Shown: one piece after another, positions 36,988 to 44,951 of the stretch | Layout: the number at the start of each line of letters is the position of its first letter | Position numbering within the stretch: the first letter of the stretch is position 1 | Origin: an uncultured Chlorobiaceae bacterium | GTDB lineage: Bacteria; Bacteroidota; Chlorobiia; Chlorobiales; Chlorobiaceae | Direction: 5' to 3' | NCBI GenBank assembly: GCA_903865705.1 | Contig: CAIPKT010000104.1 | Location: forward strand, 1-56,443 | DNA: 56,443 nt | Translations under genes and position numbers: made by a program | Notes under the pieces: model-generated | What the model saw: only the letters and a program-made list of their open reading frames with translations | Told to the model about the DNA's origin: nothing | The model's database searches: none

Positions 36988-38277
36988 TCAGTTTCCTCCA
37001 GTGATGGTTGTGTAAAAAAAATAGCTGTTGAGAGCAATCACAAGCAGAGAAACAAGAGCGGCCGTAATAAACTCTGCGTTCCCGCTTCTGAAACCGCCCA
37101 TCACCTTTCGGTTACGGCAGAGCATCAGTAAGGGAATAAGGGTAAAAGGAAGCTGCAGACTCAAAATCACCTGGCTCATAATCAGGATGCGAAAAGTGTC
37201 CAGACCCAAGAGAATGACGAGAAGGGCCGGAATAGCCGTAACAAAGACAGCAACCCGGTAAAACAAGGTGCGGGGATCCGCCGGCCTGCCAAGAAAACCC
37301 GTTATCACATCAGCTTCCGCCATGGATGAGGTAATGGAAGAACCGACACCCGAAAAAACAAGGGCAACGGCAAACAGCAGACCGGCAAGCGGTCCGGCTA
37401 ACGGTTTCAGAGTTGCCGATGCCTGTTCGATGCTGTTGACCGAAACATGATTATTGAAAAAAACTGCTGCCGCAACAATGATCATCGAAGAGTTGACCAC
37501 CCACCCGAGCGTCATGGCAACAATGGTATCCATCTTTTCATAACGAAGCAACTCTCTTTTCTCTTCTTCCGAAATCCCCCACTCCCTGCTGTGAATAACG
37601 TTTGAATGGAGAAAGATATTGTGCGGCATCACCAGCGCTCCGAGAATGGCCAGCGCAACATAAATGCTCTCCCGGCCAACCCTCGGCACCACAACGCTGG
37701 GAGCTACTGCGGCCCAATCAGGCCGAACAATAAACAGCTCAGCAAGATAGCAGAGCGTGATAATACCAAGGAAACCAACAATGATGGTTTCGACCCGGTG
37801 ATAGCGTTGGCTGATGATAAGAAACACCTCAAGAAGCAACGTCAACACCGCACCCATCCAGAGCGGTATGCCAAACAGCAGACTGAAGCCTATCCCGCCT
37901 CCCAGAAGCTCGGCTACATCAGTTGCAATACAGGCAAGCACAACACTCACGCCCAGAAAAGCGCTAACCGGCTTCGAAAAATTATCGCGGATGTTGACCG
38001 CCAGCGATTTCCCCGTAGCGATTCCCAGTTTAGCCGCCATATGCTGAATGAGCACCAGCATGAGGGTACCAAGGGTAACCACCCACAGCAACTCATAGCC
38101 GAACTTCGACCCTCCCTCAATATTTGTAGCCCAGTTACCGGGATCGACAAAGCCAACCGTCACAAGAAACCCCGGACCAAGAAAGCTGAGAAGCGTCTTG
38201 AGCGAAAACGCCTTCTTTTCCGGCATCCTGGATAGATCAGCGACGGCCCCCATTCCTGCGTTTTTCAAATCCGACAT
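36988..38277 (-). CDS. mntH: NRAMP-family divalent metal transporter
   Basis: Proton-coupled importer of Mn2+ or Fe2+ in the inner membrane. The 429-aa product has eleven helices, the metal-binding VGFVDPGNWATNI motif in helix 1 and VMPHNIFLHSNV in helix 6, as in MntH. Both DPGN and MPHN are intact, so transport should work. It is the first gene of a pair with usp. Regulation is not visible: no clear MntR or Fur box was seen upstream, and 38278-38566 has none that I can name. Confidence 0.93.
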   Translation of the reverse strand: MSDLKNAGMGAVADLSRMPEKKAFSLKTLLSFLGPGFLVTVGFVDPGNWATNIEGGSKFGYELLWVVTLGTLMLVLIQHMAAKLGIATGKSLAVNIRDNFSKPVSAFLGVSVVLACIATDVAELLGGGIGFSLLFGIPLWMGAVLTLLLEVFLIISQRYHRVETIIVGFLGIITLCYLAELFIVRPDWAAVAPSVVVPRVGRESIYVALAILGALVMPHNIFLHSNVIHSREWGISEEEKRELLRYEKMDTIVAMTLGWVVNSSMIIVAAAVFFNNHVSVNSIEQASATLKPLAGPLAGLLFAVALVFSGVGSSITSSMAEADVITGFLGRPADPRTLFYRVAVFVTAIPALLVILLGLDTFRILIMSQVILSLQLPFTLIPLLMLCRNRKVMGGFRSGNAEFITAALVSLLVIALNSYFFYTTITGGN

Positions 38278-38566
38278 GATTAGGCTTTTTTAAAACAAAA
38301 TACGCTTGCGATCCTGCTCGGGGGATGCATGCAAGGAAAAAGAATTCTGACTGAACGCAAGAGAGAACTGCTGGCTGCCAAGAAATCGAAGCACTGTTGA
38401 ATAGTAAATGTAGTACTCTGATTTCACAATAATAGTACACCTGGATTATGTTTTTTATTTTTTATTACATAAATTATACAATGTTTTATACTCCCAAAAT
38501 ATCGTCACGGTCTGAGAACTCAGGTCTATCAGTCTTATCTGCTTCAGGCAATAAAAGATTACTCTT

Positions 38567-38752
38567 ATGAAAGAAGAAACAAATAATTCCTCTCTCCTGA
38601 AGAATAAGATAGATGACTCTGTCGATAAGCAGAAGGAACTCAATGACACCGGGTCTCCAAGTAAAAACGAGAATGAACAGCAAAAAGCATTCAACCATCT
38701 CGCCCAACATGTAAAGGTACTTAACTTATTATTTTATAGTCTTATAAAGTAA
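38567..38752 (+). CDS. Possible small protein (61 aa), uncertain
   Basis: Frame of 61 codons: a lysine- and glutamate-rich, polar N-terminal part (MKEETNNSSLLKNKIDD) and a hydrophobic end (KVLNLLFYSLIK). No good ribosome site. It could be a real small protein or chance coding in AT-rich DNA. I do not recognise it. Confidence 0.25.
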   Translation: MKEETNNSSLLKNKIDDSVDKQKELNDTGSPSKNENEQQKAFNHLAQHVKVLNLLFYSLIK

Positions 38753-38770
38753 ACTATAATTTTAACAGAG

Positions 38771-38926
38771 ATGAATCATGGCACTCACCAGGATCGCCCC
38801 TCCCTGAGCCAGAATGCCATTGACCTTGTGAGAGACGAGGGCCCGTTATATCTGCTCTATAGCTTCTCAGGCTGGGGATTCGAGAATGGCATTAAGACAA
38901 CTGACGAAGTCGTAGGCGACAGGTGA
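38771..38926 (+). CDS. Possible small ORF (51 aa), uncertain
   Basis: Frame beginning MNHGTHQDRPSLSQN and reading GPLYLLYSFSGWGFENG before the end TTDEVVGDR. Residue use is protein-like and the GC level is higher than in the flanks, which suggests a remnant of a larger gene or a short real protein. Not recognised. Confidence 0.25.
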   Translation: MNHGTHQDRPSLSQNAIDLVRDEGPLYLLYSFSGWGFENGIKTTDEVVGDR

Positions 38927-39040
38927 ATTAAAGTAATCCAACCGAAGGCGTTAGAATAAATAAATCGCATTGAGCAGTCTCTTTTGGCTGGTTTGCTTTT
39001 TCAGGGCGTAGGTTGAATTTTATGAGGAGGGATTTTGTTA

Positions 39041-39499
39041 ATGGTTTCTGTTCGATTTAGATTCCCGAGAGTTTGTGTCTCTCTTCAACCTACATTTTTT
39101 ATCTCCATGGAAACTTATAAACTTGTCCTGCCTGAACACCTCAATCATTACGGTTTTCTCTTCGGCGGCAATCTTTTGAAATGGATTGACGAGATTGGCT
39201 ATATCACCGTCTCTCTGGATTACCCCGGTTGCAACTTTGTAACCGTCGGCATGGACAAGGTGGAGTTTAAAAAAAGCATCCGGGGTGGTTCCATACTCTG
39301 TTTTGTGACTGAGAAAACCAAAATCGGGCATACATCAATCGAGTACACCGTCCGCGTGTACAAAAAAAGTATCGAAACCGGTGAACGGGTTATGGCTTTC
39401 AGTACGCATATTACCTTTGTCTGTCTTGACGACAAGGGAAAAAAGAAGGGACTTTGCTGCGGCTATAAAGAGAAAGGCACAGAAAACAACTGCATCTAA
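39041..39499 (+). CDS. Hotdog-fold acyl-CoA thioesterase (YciA type)
   Basis: Cleaves acyl-CoA thioesters. The 152-aa product has the core [21 protein letters not shown] (about residues 28-48, part shown) with the catalytic aspartate, and [15 protein letters not shown] for the active groove. GAGGAGG ten bases upstream points to the ATG at 39041, which adds 22 residues before [11 protein letters not shown]; homologs often begin at the latter, so 39107 is an alternative. The last residues contain cysteines (GLCCGYKEK). It converges on the LptF/G permease gene. Confidence 0.85.
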   Translation: MVSVRFRFPRVCVSLQPTFFISMETYKLVLPEHLNHYGFLFGGNLLKWIDEIGYITVSLDYPGCNFVTVGMDKVEFKKSIRGGSILCFVTEKTKIGHTSIEYTVRVYKKSIETGERVMAFSTHITFVCLDDKGKKKGLCCGYKEKGTENNCI

Positions 39500-39513
39500 A
39501 CTGTTTTTCAGTT

Positions 39514-39531
39514 CCTCCCGCTATCGGGAGG
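39514..39531. terminator. Perfect hairpin at a convergent gene junction
   Basis: CCTCCCG-CTAT-CGGGAGG, a 7-bp perfect stem, sits between the thioesterase and the LptF/G gene ends and overlaps the last codons of the latter. It probably works as a two-way stop, though no T run follows. Confidence 0.45.
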
Positions 39532-40846
39532 TATTGAATACCGCACCGGTCAGACTGATCACAAGGGAAATGCCGATAAAGGCCATGACAATATTGGCCA
39601 GCCACATGGATATCATGGGGTCAAGGAGTCCCCGTTCGGCGATTTTTTCACCAGATATCATGATCACCCAGTAGAGCACAAAAAGAAGAAGCGAGATGGC
39701 GGCACCAACACCGAAGCCCCCTCGCCTCGCAAAAACCCCAAGAGGAGCTCCTACCAAAACAAAGACAAAGCAGGCAAGGGAGAGTGCATATTTTTTATGA
39801 TAAGCCGCCATATAGCGGTTGTACATGCTCCGGTTTGCTTCGATGCTTTGAAGTTCCAGGTCAAGCCGGGCAAGCTGGCGCTCGACATAAACCACGGCGT
39901 CAGCATTCAGTTTGCCGGCCGATTGAGATAATTTGATTTGCGTTCCGGAGTTGCCCGGGCTCTTTTCGGCAATGCGTTGCCCGATCTTTTCAAGCGGTAT
40001 TTGGATAAACTTTTCTGATGATGAAATTCTTCTCCTGAATTCATCACCAATAACAAGCAGCTCTTTTGCTGAAAGTTCTGTGTCGCCCGAACGCATCCGA
40101 CTCTCCGGAGAGCGTGAAAAACCAAAACCAGATGACTCAAAAACAAAGCGGTGCTTCGCGAAACTGATTTTGCGATAGTTTTTGTGATCGGGCTGACGTA
40201 CTTGATGAATTTCACCATTGAGCAGCGTCATGACCAGATACTGATAATCACCGGTGAAGTCAATGGTGCCTTTTTCGGCCGTCACCATCGTCGTGTTATC
40301 CCGCCTTGTGGCATCATAGATCACAATACCTCTCAGTTCCTTTGAACGGTCATCTGCCTTGCGAACAAATATGGAATAGCCGTCCACAAGGGTTGAAAAT
40401 GCGTTTTCCGTTAATCCGAAAGCTGGTTTCGATCGTGCGATGTCGACCATCAGGGATTTTGCATAATAGTTGGCTCGGGGAAGCACAACATTATTGAAGC
40501 GCTCAACAAAGAGCGACAGGAAAAGTCCTGCCAGGAGAACCGGAATCATAAGCCGGTAAAGTGAGATACCGGAGGCCCTGAATACGGTCATTTCAGAGGT
40601 AGTAGTCAGTGACCCAAATGTCATGACGACCGCAACGAGAACGGCCATAGGAGCCGCAAGACCGACCATCCATGCCGACTGCAGCGCAATAAGCTCCAGA
40701 ATGGCGCTAAACCCAATCCCCTTGCCGATAAAACGGTCAGCAAAGGTGGCAAAAAACTGGAGTATCAGGACAAAAATAATGGTGACAAAAGCAAAAAGGA
40801 AGGGCCCGACAAGCGATTTCAGGATATAACGATCAATGATTTTCAT
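39521..40846 (-). CDS. LptF/LptG-family permease (YjgP/YjgQ)
   Basis: Inner-membrane subunit of the LPS export ABC transporter. The 441-aa product has the N-terminal DRYILKSLVGPFLFAF segment, three helices, a long periplasmic region (about 110-340) with beta-jellyroll character and three C-terminal helices ending SLVISLTGAVF. It is longer than the usual 350-380 aa. The family takes LPS from the inner membrane with LptB. LptF and LptG cannot be separated by eye. It is a single gene, with no other lpt gene in view. Confidence 0.9.
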   Translation of the reverse strand: MKIIDRYILKSLVGPFLFAFVTIIFVLILQFFATFADRFIGKGIGFSAILELIALQSAWMVGLAAPMAVLVAVVMTFGSLTTTSEMTVFRASGISLYRLMIPVLLAGLFLSLFVERFNNVVLPRANYYAKSLMVDIARSKPAFGLTENAFSTLVDGYSIFVRKADDRSKELRGIVIYDATRRDNTTMVTAEKGTIDFTGDYQYLVMTLLNGEIHQVRQPDHKNYRKISFAKHRFVFESSGFGFSRSPESRMRSGDTELSAKELLVIGDEFRRRISSSEKFIQIPLEKIGQRIAEKSPGNSGTQIKLSQSAGKLNADAVVYVERQLARLDLELQSIEANRSMYNRYMAAYHKKYALSLACFVFVLVGAPLGVFARRGGFGVGAAISLLLFVLYWVIMISGEKIAERGLLDPMISMWLANIVMAFIGISLVISLTGAVFNTSR

Positions 40847-41153
40847 AAACAGCTTTCCCTTGAATCCCCTTTGTTTGCAATGATAGCCCTCTGCCGTGAC
40901 GGCTTATTTCGAGCAGGCTTATACTTTTCAATATAACCCGAATCACCAAGCACCTGAAGAAAAACCTTTTGCCACAAGTAATACAGCTTGCGTTATATGA
41001 ATATTTCGTATCATAAAGTAGCGGGTTATTACATCAGTCATCGGACTGCACAGCACATCGGACAACATTCAACTTACTTTTTGAACCTATGCATCAAGTA
41101 TAACCCGGTTAAAAGCGGCACAGCTTTACAAAAAACAGATATTTTCAGCGGCA
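40847..41153. other. Divergent gap between LptF/G and the L,D-transpeptidase gene
   Basis: 307 bases that must contain both promoters. I see no gene, strong hairpin or named operator. A GCCGTGACGGC palindrome near 40895-40905 is too short to interpret. Confidence 0.4.
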
Positions 41154-41858
41154 GTGAAAACTTTTTTATCACATAAAAGGCCAATTTGCCATATTTTGGT
41201 AATGATGGTATTGTGTCTCTCAAGTTGTTCTCTATCCGGATATGCCGCTGAAAGCACAAATGCATCTCCTCTTGCCACTGCAGCACCCGCTGTCAGCCTA
41301 TCCCCACTCCCTGATGGCTTTATCAAAAGGGTCATCAAAAAAGGCGAATCACTTTCACAAATATGCACGACTGACTCAACAGTGCGGGTCATCTTCATGA
41401 AAGTCAATCGGATCGACGAACGACACTTTCCTACAGGAAAAGAGGTGCTGATTCCAGTTGATGTCAACAAAGCCATGCTCTACACTCCCGTTCCCTCCAT
41501 GCTCACCGACAGCAGAGGAGAGCGCGAGATCAGAGTTTTTATCGACCTTCAATATTTTGGAGCGTATGAAGGCGGAAAACTTCTTTTTTGGGGCCCGGTA
41601 TCCTCCGGCAAAAAGCAGAAGCCCACACCTCCCGGAAAGTTTTTTGTCAACTACAAAGAACGGTTCAGGCGCTCCATCAAATATGAGAACGCCCCTATGC
41701 CGTTTTCAATAAACTATAATAAAGGGTTTTTTATTCATCAGCAGTCACTTCCTGGCCGTCCAGCCTCACATGGTTGCATCAGGCTTCTGAAGATGGACGC
41801 CGAACGCCTTTTTTTCTGGTCGCAACGCAACGACCCGGTCACGGTGGTCAATAACTGA
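41154..41858 (+). CDS. L,D-transpeptidase with LysM-like domain, likely lipoprotein
   Basis: Peptidoglycan 3-3 cross-linker or carboxypeptidase. The 234-aa product starts at GTG, gives a basic n-region and a lipobox LSSC, so it is probably a membrane-attached lipoprotein. Residues about 58-100 form a LysM-like unit (KKGESLSQI, VNRIDERHFPTGKEVLIP) for glycan binding. The catalytic YkuD motif is HQQSLPGRPASHGCIR near residue 200, with the essential cysteine. Full catalytic set. It lies alone and converges on pfkA. Confidence 0.9.
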   Translation: MKTFLSHKRPICHILVMMVLCLSSCSLSGYAAESTNASPLATAAPAVSLSPLPDGFIKRVIKKGESLSQICTTDSTVRVIFMKVNRIDERHFPTGKEVLIPVDVNKAMLYTPVPSMLTDSRGEREIRVFIDLQYFGAYEGGKLLFWGPVSSGKKQKPTPPGKFFVNYKERFRRSIKYENAPMPFSINYNKGFFIHQQSLPGRPASHGCIRLLKMDAERLFFWSQRNDPVTVVNN

Positions 41859-41902
41859 AGAGAAGCCGCTCCTTCAAGCTCCTTATTGAGTGGAGATACC
41901 CG

Positions 41903-42931
41903 TCACGTAGACTGCATCAGCCTTTGAATATCAAGGAGATTGGTGTCGATACTATGATTGAGTTTTACCGCTTTATTAAAGGGTACCGATACAATTTTTT
42001 GGTTAGCCAGCCCGATCATGATGTTTTTCTGGTCATCAAGCAAGGCTTCAATGGCTGCGACTCCCATTATGGTTGCGTTCACCCGATCGTTAGCAGTTGG
42101 ACTCCCTCCTCGCTGAATATGGCCCAGAATCGAGACCCGTACATCCAGATCCGGATTTTCTTTACGCACTTTATCGGCAATTTTCATAGCCCCTCCGGTC
42201 TCATCGCCTTCAGCAACAATAATAATGCCGCTGGTCTCCTTGTCTTTGTACCCTTTATTCAAAAACTTTGTCAACTCTTCTTCCTGCTCTTTCGATTCAG
42301 GAATTAAAATAACCTCAGCTCCGCAGGCAATGCCGCTATTCAAGGCAAGCAGACCCGCCTCATGACCCATCACTTCAACAAAGAAAATTCGTCCGTGTGA
42401 ACGGGCTGTATCCCGAATTTTATCAACCGCTTCAACAACAGAGTTCAACGCAGTTTCGTATCCAATGGTATAATCAGTCCCATACATATCGTTATCAATG
42501 GTGGCTGGAATTCCAACAAACGAAATATTGTACTCCTGCGACATCTTCAACGCACCAGTAAAAGAGCCGTCGCCGCCAATAACAACAACTGCATCAATTT
42601 CAGCTTTTTTCAATTGCTGATACGCTTTTTCACGACCCTCAGGAGTTCTGAATGCATCACTCCGGGCAGTTTTAAGAATGGTGCCGCCCAACTGAAGAAT
42701 ACCACTGACGTCCGACGATTTCAGCGAAATAAAATCACCCTCAATCATTCCCTGATATCCACGACGGATGCCCACTACTTTCAGCTTATTGGCTATTGCT
42801 GCACGTGTTACGGCCCGGATTGCGGCATTCATTCCCGGAGCATCACCACCTGAAGTAAACACAGCTATCTTCTGCAGTTCCCCATTTTTCTTTGAACTCT
42901 GCGGCACACTCTTTTTAACTACAGTCATCAT
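41903..42931 (-). CDS. pfkA: 6-phosphofructokinase (ATP type)
   Basis: Phosphorylates fructose 6-phosphate, the committed glycolytic step. The 342-aa product has the ATP loop GGDAPGMNAAIRAV, IGGDGSFTGA (glycine where PPi-users have Asp) and PATIDNDMYGTDYTIGYETA. The ATG at 42931 gives MMTVVKK; a frame reaching 43090 is rejected as it lacks a ribosome site and family similarity. Length is standard. Chlorobi are autotrophs and use glycolysis to break down glycogen. Preceded by a long gap with gene debris. Confidence 0.94.
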   Translation of the reverse strand: MMTVVKKSVPQSSKKNGELQKIAVFTSGGDAPGMNAAIRAVTRAAIANKLKVVGIRRGYQGMIEGDFISLKSSDVSGILQLGGTILKTARSDAFRTPEGREKAYQQLKKAEIDAVVVIGGDGSFTGALKMSQEYNISFVGIPATIDNDMYGTDYTIGYETALNSVVEAVDKIRDTARSHGRIFFVEVMGHEAGLLALNSGIACGAEVILIPESKEQEEELTKFLNKGYKDKETSGIIIVAEGDETGGAMKIADKVRKENPDLDVRVSILGHIQRGGSPTANDRVNATIMGVAAIEALLDDQKNIMIGLANQKIVSVPFNKAVKLNHSIDTNLLDIQRLMQST

Positions 42932-43108
42932 TATATTTTTACCTGTTTCATACCCAATGGGATCGATGTTGCAATGTTGCAACGTCCATTCAAGATCACA
43001 CAACCCGCGAGGTAAAGTGGCTTCAGGGCAAAAAATAACACGATTCCGCAGAAAAAGAAACAGATTCAGGTAACCCGCCGCAAAGTTCACTGTTAAGAAT
43101 AAAATCTC

Positions 43109-43228
43109 TTAACGTCCGATTTTGTCAGAATTACGAATATCGGGGCGCTCCAGATTGCTGTAAGGTTTTTCAGGAAAAGCCGTTCTGCAAAGAGTGGTTT
43201 TACCTGATTGCCTTGGACCGGTAAGCAT
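43109..43228 (-). pseudogene. Remnant of an AAA/DUF4143-type ATPase
   Basis: The minus strand reads MLTGPRQSGKTTLCRTAFP then EKPYSNLERPDIRNSDKIGR and stops. That is the Walker A (GPRQSGKTT) start of the ATPases fused to a DUF4143 domain, which are near 400 residues and often mobile or toxin-linked. Only about 39 codons remain, with a stop upstream too, so it is a broken leftover. No intact copy lies in the window. Confidence 0.65.
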
Positions 43229-43292
43229 TACAAAAGAATATTATAAGCCCCCCGATGCTGCAGGGTCGGCATTAGATGACGTGCAATCATTG

Positions 43293-43327
43293 TATGCAAT
43301 ATTAAAGTTGAATCTTAATATTGCATA
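43293..43327. repeat. Perfect AT-rich inverted repeat
   Basis: Arms TATGCAATATTAA (43293-43305) and TTAATATTGCATA (43315-43327) around a 9-base loop. It lies 65 bases from the AAA remnant. It may be the end of a lost mobile element, a protein-binding site or a message-end hairpin; no T run supports a terminator. Confidence 0.6.
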
Positions 43328-43572
43328 GTAAAGCAAAAACCAAGAAAATTTGACCAACGTCCATTCTCCTCCCGGTCTCCCACCTTTTCTTGCCCTTGCC
43401 GCTGTCAGACCTGCATGGGTAGGTTCCTGATTTTGAAGAAGGAATGCAAAATTGAGTTTACATGATGTTTACAATGAAGAGAAGAATACCTCACTCAAAT
43501 TAGGCTACCTTAAAACTGAAATTTACAGATGTGTCTTAATACAGTCCAAATACTATTAAAAAGAAACCTAAG

Positions 43573-44274
43573 ATGGAGTGGTTGTATTGCGATTTCCATA
43601 TTCATACAACATGGAGTGACGGGGATTTGTCAATCAAGGATGTTGTGCAGTTGTATGGTGAAGCCGGGTTTGATGTCATAGCTATAACAGACCATATACT
43701 TGACAGCAAGAGTTTGTTACAGGCAAACAAAGCGTATGGAAATCATTGCAGTATTGAAAAAAAAGACTTTATCCATTATCAGCGAGAGCTCTGGAATGTC
43801 GCCCGTTATGCATGGGAAGCCTATAAGATGCTGGTTATTCCCGGTATTGAGCTCACTAACGATACCTCAAAATATCACATTCTTGCGCTTGATAACAAAG
43901 AGTATATCAGCCCGGATCTCGGAGTTGAAGATATCCTGAATGAAATTAAAGCTCAAGGCGGGATTTCTATTGCTTGCCACCCGTATATTCGTAACCATTC
44001 CGGTGAAGCACCGTCCGAGTATCTCTGGACTAATCAGGATCGGTTTGCGTTGAAGTTTGATGCATGGGAAGTCGCAAACAGGGATGATCTTTTCAATGTT
44101 GTCGGGTTAAAAAAATTCAATTACATCGCCAACTCTGACTTTCATCAGGTCAAACATCTCCGGTCGTGGAAAACGCTGTTGCGGTGCAGCCGAAATACTG
44201 AAGCTGTCAAACAGGCCATAAGAACCAACGAAGCGGTTGCCTTATTTCTATACCGGGGAGGTTCCCTAAAATAA
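43573..44274 (+). CDS. PHP-domain metal-dependent phosphoesterase
   Basis: 233-aa PHP protein. The metal-binding set is complete: DFHIHTTWSDG (7-17), ITDHILDS, PGIELTND, CHPYIRNHSG and NSDFHQ near residue 195. Such enzymes hydrolyse phosphate esters such as nucleoside phosphates or act in DNA repair; the exact substrate is unknown. It stands alone after a 640-base gap and precedes umuDC by 200 bases on the same strand, so a repair link is possible but not shown. Confidence 0.85.
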   Translation: MEWLYCDFHIHTTWSDGDLSIKDVVQLYGEAGFDVIAITDHILDSKSLLQANKAYGNHCSIEKKDFIHYQRELWNVARYAWEAYKMLVIPGIELTNDTSKYHILALDNKEYISPDLGVEDILNEIKAQGGISIACHPYIRNHSGEAPSEYLWTNQDRFALKFDAWEVANRDDLFNVVGLKKFNYIANSDFHQVKHLRSWKTLLRCSRNTEAVKQAIRTNEAVALFLYRGGSLK

Positions 44275-44476
44275 ACGCACGCAAGCCAAGCAACTGCAGC
44301 CGATCCTAAATAGGCTTTCGAGACTAACGATTCAGCCCGTGCGGTTATTGGCTTCCCCCTCGTTTTCCGTTATCAAATGCCCCTACTCAACATCCTCTCT
44401 ATCCGGTAATATAGAACGGCGGTGAAAGATATGGAATGGTCGATGTATATTCCGGTAATGAAACCACTGAACTACG

Positions 44477-44929
44477 ATGAGACTCACAAGATTGCATTCC
44501 GGCCCGGTGTTGGACTTTTTCACTCCGGATTTTACAACGTTGCTTGAGCTGCCGCTTTCCGGTACGGCTATTGCGGCCGGCTTTCCCTCGCCTGCTGAAG
44601 AGTATGTGGAGATTGCCCTTGACCTGAACAAGGAGTTGATCAAACACCCTGCCGCTACCTTTTATGCGAGGGTAAAAGGCGATTCGATGGTTGATGCGGG
44701 CATTCAGGATGGTGACTTGCTGGTGATCGATAAGGCCCTTGAGCCGAAAGAGGGCTCTATTGCGGTCTGTTATCTTGATGGCGAGTTTACGGTGAAGCGA
44801 CTCTCTGTGCGGGAAGAGGGCGTTTATCTTATGCCGGCCAATGCTGAGTTCAAGCCTATCAAAATCACTGAAGAAAATGATTTTCTGGTGTGGGGCATTG
44901 TTGCTTATGTGATTCACAAACCCGGGTAA
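44477..44929 (+). CDS. umuD: UmuD-like S24 peptidase (SOS regulator of pol V)
   Basis: Partner of UmuC; RecA filaments trigger its self-cleavage. The 150-aa product shows the cleavage site AIAAGFPSPAEEY (A-G bond at about residue 34), the nucleophile serine in VKGDSMVDAG and the lysine in FTVKRLSV, so the Ser-Lys pair is intact. Full length. The ATG at 44477 lacks a strong ribosome site. umuC follows 22 bases on. I could not identify a LexA box in 44275-44476. Confidence 0.92.
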   Translation: MRLTRLHSGPVLDFFTPDFTTLLELPLSGTAIAAGFPSPAEEYVEIALDLNKELIKHPAATFYARVKGDSMVDAGIQDGDLLVIDKALEPKEGSIAVCYLDGEFTVKRLSVREEGVYLMPANAEFKPIKITEENDFLVWGIVAYVIHKPG

Positions 44930-44951
44930 CCGCCCGCTGGAGATCTCCCCC

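Larger units (their letters stand above)
38278..39040. other. AT-rich gap with two small open frames
   Basis: About 760 bases between mntH and the thioesterase gene. Apart from the two short frames listed next, no gene or RNA is recognised. 38435-38480 is strongly AT-rich. A 23-codon basic frame (38331-38402, MQGKRILTERKREL) is too short to judge. Confidence 0.4.
42932..43572. other. Long gap with gene debris
   Basis: About 640 bases upstream of pfkA. It contains the AAA ATPase remnant (43109-43228) and an AT-rich palindrome (43293-43327), listed separately. The rest (43330-43570) is AT-rich and holds no gene I can support; it should carry the promoter of the PHP gene. Confidence 0.5.

Noticed and set aside
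42932-43090. N-terminal extension of pfkA by 53 codons
   Set aside because: No ribosome site, and cysteine/aromatic-rich residues unlike PfkA; ATG at 42931 gives the standard length.
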